64,000 nt of DNA from Clavaria fumosa (GCA_951802425.1 OX637797.1:186001-250000); one strand, 5' to 3'; counted from the first letter of the stretch, positions 32,991 to 45,449 are shown. Made by a program: numbers and translations. Notes: generated by a model from the sequence alone, not told the origin.

Positions 32991-34536
32991 ATGCCTCGTG
33001 CTACCGATTCAAAGATGACCCAGTTCTACCACTCGCCGTTGCCTTACGACTCACCCTCGATCGCGTCACCGACTTCCACCACTTCGCAAGTACATCAATC
33101 CCATTCTTCCATTGACACACCCCCAAAGAAGAAACACGTTTGCCCAACTTGTGATCGCGCCTTCACCACTAGTGGTCATCTTGCTCGTCATTCTCGTGTT
33201 CACACAGGAGAGCGGAACCATAAATGCCCCTTCCCTGGTTGTGAGACACGGTGCTCCAGACAGGACAACTTGCAGCAACAGTGAGTCTCATCATCCCTCT
33301 AGTCGTAGTCAATCGTTTGGTTTTGTCATCCTCAACGAGGCTACGGTCGAACTTGCCTTAATGGTACTTTTGGGCTTGCCGTTCATTCGCGCTTCTGCGA
33401 GGCCTCTCGTCTCACTTTTTGATCGTCGATGTCTATTGAGCGCTCAACTTCCTTGGCCTAGTTATCGTATACATCTAGCTCCGGGATCGCGCAGAGGCTC
33501 AACCCGCTCCGCCATCGCACGCGCAATGAATAACAACACTGTTCAGCCGTCTAATTACGGCAAGCGATCGTCGGACTCCTATCCAGCCTCGAGTGCACCA
33601 CCTCTTTCAGCTCCTCCGGCGTTGCAGCAGGCCACCCGTTTTTCTGTCTCTTCACCTCCAGACTCACCTCCCGCCCTTACCCATGCCACTCTTCCTCCCT
33701 CTGTGCATCCTCTGCCCGATGGCGGCTCCAGTCGTTCTTCCTCGTCGCCCGATATGCCCTATCCCTCAGATGCCCACTCTCACCTTCTACCGATCACAAC
33801 TGCTGTAAACGGGCATAATACCCATGCATATCACAACTATAGGAGCGGAACAACCACTTATCACGAGCAATCGCAAGGTGGAGGATATACCTATGTCAAC
33901 AGCGCTCCTTTACCTCATCCATCAGGATCGAGTGGTCAGCCCCTTCATAGTGGTTCTTTTTCCTACTCGAGTTACGACAATATGAACCAAGCTCACTCTC
34001 ACCCAACGCCGTCCCCCCCTTTGTCATCGATCTCGTCCCGTCATTCTATCTCTCACATATCGCACCCGCAATCCTATCCGAATGGACATCATCAATCCTC
34101 CACTGGCCCACCTTCGCCCGAGTCTACAGCGTCTGTCGCATCTCATACGTCCCGCTCTGGACCCGCGACCCCCTCTTATACCGGGTACAATGAAGAGACT
34201 CACTACGGCGTCGTCCTCGAGCCGTCCCCGGAATTGCCCGGCCTCGGCGGCGGCCACGTGAATTCGCACGGCCAGCTCGTGCAAAACGGCTACACTTCGG
34301 CCATGATGTCCCAGAACTCGATGCCTAATCGCTTTGACTCCCCACCCCCCGTCCTTGCGCCCATCCAGGGCGGCGACCGAAACGCGGTGCAGCGCAACGA
34401 CCAGCGCATGCCATACATCCACCACCCTACTCAGCCGATGTCCAACGACTACCAATACCAACCCTCGCATATCAGCCTCGGACACGGCGCTTGGAAATCG
34501 GATTCGGGCCTCCGCAATAAAGGACTGGTGCATTGA
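32991..34536 (+). CDS. C2H2 zinc-finger transcription factor, 454 residues
   Basis: Two exons (32991-33280 and 33462-34536). The intron falls inside the second finger, and the codon for a zinc-binding His is split across it. Finger 1 is CPTCDRAFTTSGHLARHSRVH; finger 2 starts KCPFPGCETRCSRQDNLQQ and ends HYRIH in the next exon. The GHLARHSRVHTGERNH linker resembles glucose/stress repressors such as Nrg1 and Mig1 of other fungi, so a nuclear sequence-specific regulator is likely; the target genes cannot be read from the sequence. The remaining 340 residues are Ser/Pro/His/Tyr-rich, without other domains, as usual for such regulators. A short basic segment (RRGSTRSAIARA) follows the fingers. Confidence 0.88.
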
Positions 34537-35110
34537 TGCTTAGGAATGGCTTACGTTGCGATGGCTGGAGTTGCTTGTTTTTTCTTAAAATCCTTTTCCT
34601 TCTTGGGACCTCGCCGTACAAGCTGGAGCTCCCTTCTTCTCCTGCTGCTGTTGAACATCCGTGCTACTTGGATACCTGCGCTATCTGTATAGATCAATAC
34701 CCCGTTCCTTCCCTCCAGTCAGTTGTACTATTGATGTGGCCGCCGTTTCCAATAATCCGTTAGTTTGGGTGTTCCCCGTTGGTTTTCGCCCTTGGCTTTC
34801 AAGTGTCTGATGCCTAGCCGCTTTGCTCCTCGGCTACCTCATTCCACCGCGTAACCCATCAGTCGCTCGCTTTTGTAAACTGTACCACCATCACACCCAT
34901 TCCTTACGTAGACTGAGATGATCGGAGTCCTACATAATCAAATCACCCATTACGTTCTTTGCTGCGAACACGCGGTTTACATAAGAAACCTTAGTCGCAA
35001 TGGGCGCTTTAACCGCTCCGCATCAAAACTCACCTTCCAGATAGAACATTTTTGTCGTTCTGAAACCTTCCTGTGCGTTCTCGTGCACGAGTTGAATTGG
35101 AAGGATCAAG

Positions 35111-36743
35111 ATGGGCGATCTCGATAGGTGCTTTTTAATTTTTTTTCCTTTCGGTCATTTGTTTGGGATCAAAGACGGAAGGTCGTCCCACCGCCTCCTT
35201 GCTTGTACCATTTCATGAATCGTTATCATTAAATTCATTTGTGCACTGCGCCACAGGCAGATAGAACAGCTGACTCGCTGCGAGCCCATCTCAGAGGAAG
35301 AAGTGAAGCGGCTCTGCTTCAAGGCTCGCGAAATTCTTATCGAGGAAGCCAATGTGCAGAACGTGGACTCGCCTGTCACCGTGCGCGTTCTCTCCCGCGG
35401 GCTTCTCCGTCATCGTGTGGGTCCGTGTCCGCTAATCAGCTGGTCTGAAAGATCTGCGGCGACATTCATGGTCAGTTCTTCGACCTCATGGAGCTGTTCG
35501 CGGTTGGTGGATTTTGCCCCGAGACAAACTATCTCTTCATGGGTAGGAACGGCTATCTTATTCGTGCCAAAACTGGGAATTTGAACGCTCGTTATCGCCT
35601 TCTTCTCTTTCCAGGCGATTTTGTCGACCGTGGCTTCTATAGCGTCGAGACGTTCCTGCTGCTGCTGGCGCTCAAGGTCCGGTACCCCGAACGCATGACA
35701 CTCATCCGCGGGAACCACGAGTCGCGGCAGATTACACAGGTCTACGGCTTCTATGACGAGTGCCAACGCAAATATGGGAGCGGCAACGTGTGGCGCTGGT
35801 GTTGCGAGGTATTCGACTTCCTCGCCCTAGGCGCAATCGTCGACGGCAGAGTCTTTTGTGTCCATGGAGGACTGAGCCCGACCCTCCATAGCATTGACCA
35901 GGCACGTCCTTCCCAGACAAATATCGTTCATTTTTTACAATCCGACCCCCGCGTTGGGTCACGTTCATTGTGAACCGCTGGGTAGTACCTTTTCTCACGT
36001 CATTTCTGGCCGCGACCAGATACGTGCCATTGACCGAAAACAAGAAGTCCCACACGACGGACCCATGTGTGATCTTTTATGGTCAGATCCGGACGGTGAG
36101 TACAGTTTACCGTTGCTTTCGATGCCTCCTCGGTAGCTAGACGAGCAATTGTGGACTTTTCATTCCCTCCTTGTTCCATCCAACCCACTTACGCTCTTCC
36201 ATGGCATAGAAATCTCGGGTTGGGGCCTTTCGCCACGCGGGGCAGGTTTCCTCTTCGGCGCAGACATCACTAAGGCGTTTACCCACGTCAACGCGATCGA
36301 CCTCATAGCGAGGGCTCATCAACTCGCCATGGAGGGATACAAATTGATGTTCGACAACAAAATCGTCACGGTTTGGAGTGCTCCCAACTACTGCTATCGG
36401 TGTGTGGCTTTACCAGTCAAGTCCCTTCACCAAACACCTTTTTTTTCCTTTCTCTTGTATGATCATGTGCCATTAAAATTCCTTGTTTTCTGTTCATGCA
36501 TTGCCGCGAATACGAGGTTCATCGCATTTCTTGCCTTTCTTCTGCAGGTGCGGCAATGTGGCTTCGATTCTTGAGCTTGACGAAAGCCTAGGGCAGCTGT
36601 ACAAGGTTTTCCGCCATGCCCCATCGGTGCGTGCCGTTCTCACGTTTGATAGATGCGGTTTAACTTCCTTTTTCTTTCCATCTGGGCCGCAGGATGTACG
36701 CTCAGCGCCCGCAAAACGCTCGGCGCCTGAATACTTCGTGTGA
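35111..36743 (+). CDS. PPH3: Serine/threonine protein phosphatase PP4 catalytic subunit
   Basis: Eight exons (35111-35127, 35257-35380, 35452-35542, 35615-35901, 36020-36095, 36210-36399, 36548-36626, 36693-36743) give 304 residues, close to the family's 307. Metal-binding and catalytic motifs are intact: [37 protein letters not shown]4-specific stretches are present (RQIEQL at the start, [20 protein letters not shown]). It ends EYFV, close to the family's DYFL, whose last Leu is carboxymethylated; here it is Val. PP4 dephosphorylates targets such as phosphorylated H2A in DNA-damage recovery. The first exon is only 17 nt, and intron 4 (35902-36019) appears to begin with GC rather than GT. The best-supported host gene here. 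Confidence 0.96.
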
Positions 36744-37894
36744 TCGCCACGATGTGGCCTACTAATCGGATAAGGAGGCGCCAGCGTTGCCACAGACTCG
36801 GATCGGCCGAACTTCCTTCGCATCGTATGAGTTTTGTGAAAACAGGACACATGAGAAGATAGTTCATAGGGTAACTCTGGATATCCTTTAGCTTGACTTG
36901 CGTCCAAGGTCTGCGAGTTTGAAGTCAATTTGACGAGTGAGAAACTCAGTACTCAGGACTGAAGCTGTTAAACGAGCTCGTAGTTTATTCTACCGCAAGT
37001 GGTCGTGAAGACATCTTTTGAAGACATCGTCTGGACTCAACGCTATTCAGAAGTCTTGGTGAAGGCTCTCATATTGTGACAACTTGCCTTGCATACTTGC
37101 CAGTGCGCTCGTTGAGAATAGAGGTGCTTGCCGGACTCCTAGGAGAACAGACTTCGAGAGCCTCAGGCAGGTACTGCGGCCAGAAACAATGTCTTTCTTG
37201 TCGCAACTTCTGTTCGTCACACCGCTTCACTACAATGGTTGTCGAGACCATGAATGGCAAGATAACGAATCCCATAACACTTACTGTACCATACGCCATA
37301 AACATTCTGTCGCTGATAATTTCTTTGGTTTGGCATTGCCGGGACTGGCGCGATATGTCGGCACGGTAAACCCCCGCATTGAATGGAACCTCGGCGGGGG
37401 AGGGCTGTCTTCGTGTCGAAACACCACAGGAGTTTCCGCACCATCTAACTTCTGAGGCGGCGGCTGTCCTGGGGGAGCGACGAAGGAATTCGATTCTTAA
37501 GGAGTCCGCCTTTCACTAGCCTTCTACCGAAGATGCGCCATCCCACTTGCATAACAGTTTTAATTTGTTTATGGAGACGATATGTACCACGGCGAAATCT
37601 TAAAACAATGCGCGACGCGGAGCGGATGATCAAAAGGCCTTGAATACTAGGCTAGTATACAACGTCTAACAAACAATGAGATACATCTGCCGTGATAACA
37701 GTGCCTCGTGCCTTCCTCATAGTTTCAAAGTCAGGGCGGAAAGCGCAAGGGTGCTCAACCTCCAGACTCGCAAATTCGGAATGTAGGTTTGCGGAATGGT
37801 ACGCAGCCGAGAGAAGATTTATTTATTTGATTACAAAAGCCGCAACTGTATTATAATGAGCATATATCCCTCAACGCATTCTTCTTATAAGATA
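36744..37894. other. Intergenic region, convergent gene ends
   Basis: Between the 3' end of the phosphatase gene and the 3' end of the Lunapark gene. Short frames show no support. It would hold both transcript ends. Confidence 0.5.
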
Positions 37895-39142
37895 TTACGA
37901 ATCTATCATCATCATGCTCACCTCTCCGGTGCCTTCCTTGTTTGGGACGTCTGGTTTAGTGGAAGGCTTCTCCTTCCCAAAGGTAGGGGAGGATGGAAGA
38001 AAACTGAGATCCCCGGTAGGTGCAACAGGAGACGGACAAGAGGGAATGGGTCCGTCCGGCGACGAAGGCGAAGGGGATAAAGAGGTACGGGGAGGGGTTC
38101 GGTGATTTGAGCGCGCTGGGGCGTTGAAGTGATTACATTTTGGACAAACGTATTCTGTCACGTATGATGGAGAAAAGAATTTAAACGCCAGGAACACCAC
38201 TCACGGACTTCAGACAATTTATCTGGCTCCACCAAACCATTGTGCGTGAAGCATTTCTCGCAGATTAGGGCGTATTTGTGGGCCGCGGGGACACTTTCGT
38301 CGTCTGTGCCGAGAAGAGCGTCCGCTAGCCTGTCGTACCACTGCTTTCGTGCTGGTGTTTGTGGCTGCTGTGGATGCCGACTGAATCGTTGCTGGAGCCG
38401 CTGATCTGGGAGCTTCGCAGGTGGGTATTGAACGTTCATCAAGGGAGGCAGTGAGGAGCTTGGCGGAAACTTTTGCGGCGTGCTAGGCATGACGGAGCGA
38501 CGGAATGGCGAAACGTCTGATTCGTCGAATCTTTCGATCAAGCTACGTGTGGAGTAATAATTTGTTTTCTTTTTGATTTCTTCTACTTTGGTGCGGCGTT
38601 CCTTGAGGAGAAGCTGCAGCGTCTTTTCTGTGGATTGAACCAGGGACAACGTCAGGACATTCGAGATGGATGCGCGATGATATGTACCTTCGGCATTTCC
38701 TTTGCTAGCGTACCAAAGCTGTACGACCCGTCTAGTAAATAAGATTCTAGATGATAAAAAGTTACTCGATAAAAGGAGAGTTATGGATCCTGGAACGGAC
38801 GCACACAAAAGGGCCAAGCACGAGTGGTGCAGTTCTCAGGAATCTCCGAGTGGTAGTCATACCTCTCTGAGTCGCTCTATCCTTAGCCGCAAAGCCCATG
38901 TACCAGATGCTAACGTAGAGAAGCCAGGCCGCAAGGGCGTACATGGTCACCAGGAGGGAGGCCCGTCTTTCGCGCAGACGGATCTCAGAGAGGTGAGATT
39001 TACGTCGCTCGATTGACAAAGCGAGTTTCTCGAGGGTGGTCTCGTAGTCCTCTTCCGGTGCGCGACGAAATCGTCCAAACCACCCTATCAAGGAAGACAT
39101 GAGCGATTTGCGGCCGAATGTTGGGGCTGCGGCCACAGCCAC
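37895..39142 (-). CDS. LNP1: Lunapark family ER junction protein
   Basis: Four exons (39142-38805, 38746-38688, 38627-38205, 38154-37895) join to 359 residues. Near the N-terminus comes a helical segment (ERRKSHLSEIRLRERRA), then two membrane segments separated by a short loop (around YALAAWLLYVSIWYMGF and LGPF...ILFTRRVVQLWY). A coiled coil follows (EKTLQLLLKERRTKVEEIKKKTNYYSTR), then the zinc ribbon typical of Lunapark: CEKCFTHNGL then CPKCNHFN. The family stabilises three-way junctions of the tubular endoplasmic reticulum. The second cysteine pair is split from the first by the last intron. The tail is Ser/Pro-rich. Confidence 0.92.
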
Positions 39143-39491
39143 GGTTTCGTTGACTCACGTGCCTTATTTTATTTCATTTGTATACCGCCACATGTGGTGA
39201 AGATGAAGACGCGGTTGTACGGAAGTACAAGTGTTGTTTGTGAGTAAGGTGGGGTTGGAGTTTTGTACGTAAGTACTGTGTCCTTTAATCATGGTGGTTC
39301 GGGGGATTCGGAGGGTGGAATTTCGGCATCTGATATTTCTGTGATAGACAGTAGAGGTCCTTTTGTTTTACTGTTTACTGTAAAGTCTGCAATAGACGAG
39401 AGCCTCCAACAATGTGAGGTGGAAGGGCACGTGGCACGGCTTACTCAGCGCAGCAATATGGGAGCATTGGAGCTTTCACCCTGCTCTTCAA

Positions 39492-40759
39492 ATGCCTATC
39501 ACTTACCGCCACAGCTTTAGACCAGCGTCAGGCTCCTCTAGCGAATCCGACACATCTCTCGACTCCCCCTCCGTGACAGATGTAGACGACTCTATCGTTC
39601 TCTCGGATCTGGTCCGGACAGGCGAAGCCTCTAGGCTGCGCCGACGCGGAGCGATGAGGCTGGACCACGGACATGGGAACCATGGGTCCAATGCAACCGC
39701 GAATGCCGCCGTGGCTTTAGCAAACCGCCCGCAGTCCACATGGGCTTTTCCCTTTTCACTTGGCCTTCCGCGAACCGGTCGACACGCCGCTTCTTCTGAC
39801 CCTCCCAGCAACTCTGGTCCAGGTGGAGCACCAACTATGTATACTCTGATTTGCGGTGCTGAGGATTTGTCGCCTGAGGCGGAGGGAGGGTCTACGACTC
39901 CACTGCAACCCTCAGCCTTGCCCCTCTATCCTCCCCCACCTTCTTCGCGCACCGAGCAGCGATCGCGCCGAAAGCTGAAGCGTACAAATGGCTGCGGCAC
40001 AGTAATTCACACACGTGCCTTTCCGCGCAGACGACTCGGAGTCTGGACTGCTAGAACAAGTGCAACAAATGTCGTGATTGGAATGGACACATGCTATTTC
40101 GATCGCGCGCCCGTGGCGCAGTTTGTCAAAAATTCTTGTGGATGTGTTCGCGAGGGTGTAGGATGTGCTGTCTGGTGCGTGAATTCTTGGTCTATCCTTT
40201 GCCTCTCTGTTGATCGTGATTCCCGTCTTATAGTGGGAATCCCCTAGGAATGCGATACAAGCCTTGCGCCGTTGCTGTGGAAAATTTGTTCAGGTCTTCT
40301 ATGTTGACTCCCGTGTTGGGAACTTCAAGCGCTGCGCCGCACCGTAATCGTCAGCCACCACCTTCTCGTGCCAGAAACTCACCCGCCGCCACCGGCCAAC
40401 ATTCGTCGTCCAGCGACTCGTGCTCGTCAGCGAGTTCTCCGTTTTCCCTATACACTTTTTTCTCCTCGTCAGTTTCCTCCTCCCCGGCCTTCGTCTTTCC
40501 GTCGACACGGAACGAACAACCCGCGCCCGCATCGCCCGTGCCTTCTCCCCCCCTCTCTAGAAACTCTGTGGATGAGGACGAAAGGGGGATATATCTTGAT
40601 GGTGCGCTGACTGCCTCGCCTTTGCCAGCAGTCCCATCCGATATCAGTGAAGAAGGTGTATGGGATGCGCACATGGAAAGAATCGGATTTAATCACGGTA
40701 TATCGACCGAGCCAAGTACGGATAAGTCTGGTAGCGAGATGCTCGCCCCAGAGCGGTAG
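39492..40759 (+). CDS. Unknown protein with CGCVREGVGCAVCGNPLG motif, 402 residues
   Basis: Two exons (39492-40174 and 40234-40759), joined in the middle of the cysteine motif. The motif CGCVREGVGCAVCGNPLG followed by RYKPC has five cysteines and suggests a metal-binding knuckle; I recall similar basidiomycete proteins but no function. Both flanks are Ser/Pro-rich and probably disordered. The second half has a hydrophobic Phe/Ser-rich stretch (FSLYTFFSSSVSSSPAFVF) that is not clearly a membrane segment. I chose ATG 39492 because upstream in-frame sequence looks non-coding. Another small intron near 40000 is possible. It is divergent from the Lunapark gene, sharing a 350-bp promoter region. 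Confidence 0.7.
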
Positions 40760-41104
40760 CTGCTCACTCTACTCCTTGCTCAGGTGCACATATGTTAATC
40801 TATAATGGGAATATACCCTAAATTTTGTTGTGCTGAAATGAGCCCTGTGTCTGCTTTCTAGAGCATCAGCAAAACAGCTCAGCTGAATTGTCAGTTTGTG
40901 TAAAGCTTTAAGTTATTCTTCTGGACCTGACTCAACTGTATATCAAGTAAGTAGTTTATTGTAGAAGGACCTCTACTACAGTCTTAGTACACTGTATATA
41001 CAAGTGGCCCCAGGGGGCCTAGCAGCAGTGCTTGTAGATTATGTAATATATAAAGGCATTCAGCAGCACTTTCTTGCATGAAAATATCTAGCCTCAGGCG
41101 ATTC

Positions 41105-42300
41105 AAGTGATTTAATGCAACATTTTATGGCAATTGCCATAAGTGTGTGATGCATGGGAGATGGCAAGCTACCATTACCAAAACTAATGCATTACATGAA
41201 GGCAGGGATGCATCACCCCATCCACCCTCATGCATCACCCTCACCATCATGCATCCTGCTCGCTGACACCTGCTGCCTGCCCTGCTGCTGCCACCTGCTG
41301 CCCACCCTGCTGCCGCCACCCGCCTCTGCCCTTCTGCTGCCACCTGCCACCCGCCCTTCTGCTGCTGACCCGCTGCCCGCCCTTCTGCTGCCACCTGCCA
41401 CCCACCCTTCTGCCACCGCCTGCCACCCAATCCCCACCCCGCTGCTGCCGCTGCCATTCCCCGCACTACTGCTATGCCCTGCCCCTGCTGCCCCTGCTCC
41501 CTGCCCTGCTGCCACCAGCCACCTGCCCTCCTGCCACCACCTGCCACCTGCTCCCCACCCTGCTGCTCCTGCCCTGCTGTTGCTGCCACTCCCTGCCCAG
41601 CTGCTACCAATGGCCCCAGTCCCCACCATTGGTCTGTGACCATGGTTGGGGCGCTTGGGCCATTGCTACAGGGAGGAGGGCGCACCTGGCAGGCAGCCTA
41701 TCATGACCGCTGCCCTCGTCACACCCATCGCACCTGTCGCCCCTGTCAGCCCCATCGCACCTGTCGCCCCCGTCGCCCCCATCACCCCCATCAGCCCTGT
41801 TGCCGTCATTGTCATTGTTGCCCCTCCCACTGCCATCCTTGTTGTGCCGCTGCTGAAGAGAGGGAGAGAGGGAGGGGAGAAAGAGAGGGGGGAGGGAGGG
41901 TGAAAGAAAGAGAAAAAAGAAAGAGGGAGGAACATGTGCCAGCAGTTGTTGTCATCGCCATCGTTGCCCCCATTGCCCCTGTCAGCCCCATCGCCATTGT
42001 CATCGTTGTTGCCCCTCCCGCCGCTGCTGAAGAGAGGGAGAGAGGGAGAGAAAGAGAGGGGGGAGGGTGAAAGAAAGAGAAAAAAGAAAGAGGGAGGAAC
42101 ATGTGCCAGCAGTTGTTGTCATCGCCGTTGTTGCCCCCGTTGCCCCTGTCAGCCCCATCGCCATTGTCATCATTGTTGCCCCTCCCACCGCTGCTGAAGA
42201 GAGGGAGAGAGGGAGAGAAAGAGGGGGGAGGGTGAAAGAAAGAGAAAAAAGAAAGAGGGAGGAACATGCACCAGCAGTTGTTGTTGTTGCCATCATTGCC
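41105..42300. repeat. GC-rich low-complexity repeat R1
   Basis: It starts with TAATGCAACATTTTATGGCA and CATAAGTGTGTGATGCA. It continues with CTGCCACC-type runs and a unique link (ACCAATGGCCCC ... GGGCCATTGCTACAGGGAGG), then a tandem repeat of about 150 bp with three to four copies (41840-42290) combining a GAGAGAGGGAGAG purine tract and GCCCCTGTCAGCCCCATCGC. The same start, link and repeat recur inverted at 60408-61320, and a piece at 54570-54735. Frames here (for example a Pro/Ala-rich one) follow the repeat and are not counted as genes. Confidence 0.8.
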
Positions 42301-42644
42301 TGTGGGAAGAGCCCTAGCTGCCACTGTCATCATCATTGTTGCCACTGGCCGCTGGAGCTGCCATTGTTGTTGTTATTGCTGCTGGCTGCTGGAGCCGCCA
42401 CCATCATTGTTGTTGCTGCTGGCCACTGGAGCCACCACTGTTGTTGTCATTTACTGCTGTCATAGTTGCCATCACTGTCTGCTGTGGCCATTATTGCCAT
42501 CATTGTCTGCCGCAGGTGTCGTCGATGTTGTTGTCAGCTGCTAAATGGTGGATTAGTGAGGGGAGAAGGGGGATGGGGATAATGATGCACTGTTGCTGGC
42601 ACAAGCATGGTGTGGCTGGTCAAGCTCTGTAAAAACACAAAGTC

Positions 42645-42820
42645 CAGCTATTGCACAGTAATAGTCGAGTTTGAGGGGCAACTTGACTAAATGCCCTTTT
42701 TGCTGCATTTGCCTGACTGCTGCTGGACTGAATCAGTCGCATAATAGTCAACCATTGGCATTGGCACAGTACTAGCTATAGTCAAGCAACAGTCAAGCTA
42801 GGTTGGGTAAAAGTCAAGTA
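42645..42820 (+). repeat. Left subterminal AGTCA repeats (continue at 45450-45605)
   Basis: Repeated TAGTCAA, AAGTCAA and CAGTCAAG tracts. They are interrupted by the pogo-like element and resume right after it, as expected if one subterminal array was split by the insertion. Confidence 0.7.
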
Positions 42821-45449
42821 CTGTAGTATTTCGACCTTAGGTTCACGCCACAGTTACATAAGCATCATGTGACCTTTTTTTTGTGGTTCAGGTTTCAGTG
42901 GTGGGGCGTGACTGAACGGTTCCTTAGTTCATGCCCGAAATTTATTGTGCGCTACTGGACTAGTTGCAATTTTATTGTGTGCTACAAGTTTCACCCAACC
43001 ATGAAATCTTCAAAGCTCAAGATTGACCAACAAGCATCCGCAGCAGATCAAGAACTCGGTCTGTTCAAGTACTTTAAAATAGGGTTCCCTGAAGAGCACC
43101 AGGAAAGCATCACACGTGAAAGTGAGAGGGCTAAAGAGCTACGTGCCATGTACCAGGAGAAGCAACTTCATGCCTCAGCAATCAGAGATGAGCGCAAACG
43201 AGATAAGGCACGCAAACGGAAGCAGCGTCAGCGGGTGCGAGAGAAGATGGTCAGTAACATCCTTACTGTAATATGAAACAATGTCTAAACGGACCTTCAG
43301 GCTGACCTCAGTACATCTGAATCTGGCACTTCTGATGGTTCAAGCTTTGAAGGGAGTGAGGAGTCAGATTCTTCTGCTTCTGAATCCGACATTGCGGACT
43401 TGACACGACCAAAACGTAATATCATGGATCAACTACCTAAGGATCCAAAAGGGCGTGGTCGGAAGAGGAAGCACACGGGTCGCAAGCGGATTCGGACCAA
43501 CTGGAAGAACCCCCTTATATTTGCAGTGATCCGAGAGGCACAACGCGAGGTCGGAAGAATCAACCGAAATGAGGAATGGTCCCCAAGTGCGATCGCGAAA
43601 CGCTGTCATGCAAAGAGTATCCGCCTTTTCAAAGGCCTGACGTCGCAGGTTGTGGGGCGTTGGATTGACAGGTCCGGACCTTCCCCAATGTGGTCTGCTG
43701 CGATTCTGGAGGAAGTTGAGATGAACGGCACTATGCCACACACCTTGTCAACTCGCATTGGGATCCTCGATACGCACCTTGAATTGAAGAAAGGCATTGT
43801 CAATCAGCTTCGAAACATGCGACAAACCGGTATTCCCATCACTGTTGCAACAGTTAATGCAGTTGTGATTGCATATCTTCAAAACCACGCACCGGAAATC
43901 CTCCAGACCTTTCGATGCAGTGAATCCTGGGCACGGCAATTTGTACTGAAGGAGCTGCGCTGGGTAATGCGAAAGCCAACGAAAGCAAGCCAGAAGGTTC
44001 CAGCTAATGCGGCTGATCAGATCAAGCTCTCATTTTTTCGACACGTACTCATCTTCCGCGATGCACCTATCCAGCACCCTGCCTTTCGTGTCAACATGGA
44101 CCAGACGCAAGTTGTGTATCAAATGGGAGGGGGTCTTACATTTGAAGTCATCGGCTCGTCGCAAGTGCCCGTCCTCGGTCTTGATGAGAAGCGCGCCTTC
44201 ACACTCGTAGTGGCTGTTTCGTCCGCTGGCCATCTTCTCCCATTCCAGGCTATTTTCCAAGGAAAAACAAAGCAGGTCGAACCCAGCATCAATGCGCCAT
44301 TTCGGGCACAATCAGACCATCTTGGATTTCAATTCGAGCACTCTGGGACACAGACGTATTGGTCCAATTTCGCAACTATGAAGTCATGGGTAATAAAAAT
44401 TCTTGTGCCTTACTGGCGCAAGACGATAGAGGAGTTGAACTTGCCATCCCAAGAGTGCGTGCTGCAACTTGATGTATGGAGTGTCCACCGCTCTCAGGAG
44501 TTTGTGGGCTGGATGAAGGAAAGCTATCCTTGGATTATTCTCGAATTTGTGCCAGGCGGCTGCACTGGATTATGGCAACCTTGTGATGTTGGGATTCAGC
44601 GTCCCCTCAAACTTGCAATCAAGCGCAACCAGCAAGCAGATCTGGTGCAGGAGACTCTGGCACAACTTGAAAAAGACGTCTCTTCAAAGAATGTCAAGTT
44701 TGACACCACACTTGGCTGCCTTCGTGATCGTGCTGTAGGCTGGCTCGTCTCTGCTTATCATGAAATCAACAAACCTGATGTCGTACTCCAAGTCTGTACT
44801 CCAAGTCTTTGGCTATGAAATGAAGTCACTAATCACTCACTCAAACAGGCTTTCCAACTTTGCAAAAGTGACGACTTCAATCTTTCTCATAACAGTATCA
44901 CAAGCACAGATGCCCTAAGGGCTCTACGAGAAATACAGCAGAACGAACCTGAAATGTGGTCAAAGATTTCCCTTCGAGAAAGTGCTGACAGTTCAGATTC
45001 CAGGAGCAAAGCTACAATTGGCATAGAGGAAGTTGAGCCATTCCAGGATGGACCCGAAGATGATGGTGCAGTTACAGTTCCAGACTTGGTCTTGAGCATC
45101 GCAGCAATTGCGAGTGGGTCGGTATTGGGTGATAACCTGTCGCTTGCATATGAGGGCCATGTAGAGCTTGCAGAAGACTCAACACAGCAAAAAGACTTAC
45201 CCGAAATGACAATTGACAAGATTTTGGAACAGGTTGAGGAATGTGGCAGAGGAAGGAGGCAACGGCACAAATCTCGCCGGTATGAGGAAGATTGGGAAGA
45301 GCATTAGTCATCAGCCACAATAGGAAATTCTTATATAATTTTTTTTATCAAGTTCATTGTCACTCAAACAGCGTGACGGTCACGCTGTTTGAGTTCAGTT
45401 CAGCCCCCCTGCGTGACGCGTGACTGAACCTAAGGTCGAAATACTACAG
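42821..45449 (+). mobile_element. Full-length pogo/Tc1-like DNA transposon, 2629 bp
   Basis: Both ends begin CTGTAGTATTTCGACCTTAG and agree for 25 bp, inverted, with TA on each side (42819-42820 and 45450-45451). Subterminal GCGTGAC repeats and a 33-bp perfect palindrome (45362-45394) lie near the right end. A single three-exon transposase gene fills the element without stops, so it may be recently active. It inserted into the AGTCA array of the larger transposon. Confidence 0.93.
43001..45307 (+). CDS. DDE-type transposase of the pogo-like element, 732 residues
   Basis: Exons 43001-43249, 43301-44791 and 44849-45307. It cuts at the TA-flanked inverted repeats and joins the element to new TA sites. 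N-terminal helical and basic region (KARKRKQRQRVREKM), an acidic Ser/Asp patch, a basic patch (GRGRKRKHTGRKRIR), a helix-turn-helix-like segment, then the DDE_1 catalytic domain. The three acidic residues lie in VNMDQTQVVYQ, LQLDVWSVHRSQEF and GLWQPCDVGIQRPLK, giving a D-D-D triad. A C-terminal acidic extension ends with a basic segment (GRGRRQRHKSRRYEEDWEEH) that is also preserved in the short element at 62771-63173. The start at 43001 is the first ATG that fits; an upstream in-frame extension to 42869 is possible. Confidence 0.92.

Noticed and set aside
33112..33461. Long frame starting at 33112 in the zinc-finger gene
   Set aside because: Its first part overlaps exon 1 in another frame and then the intron. 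The zinc-finger frame runs from 32991 with a spliced intron.
41154..42465. Pro/Ala- and Val-rich frames in repeat R1
   Set aside because: They follow the low-complexity repeat in several frames at once and lack any domain.
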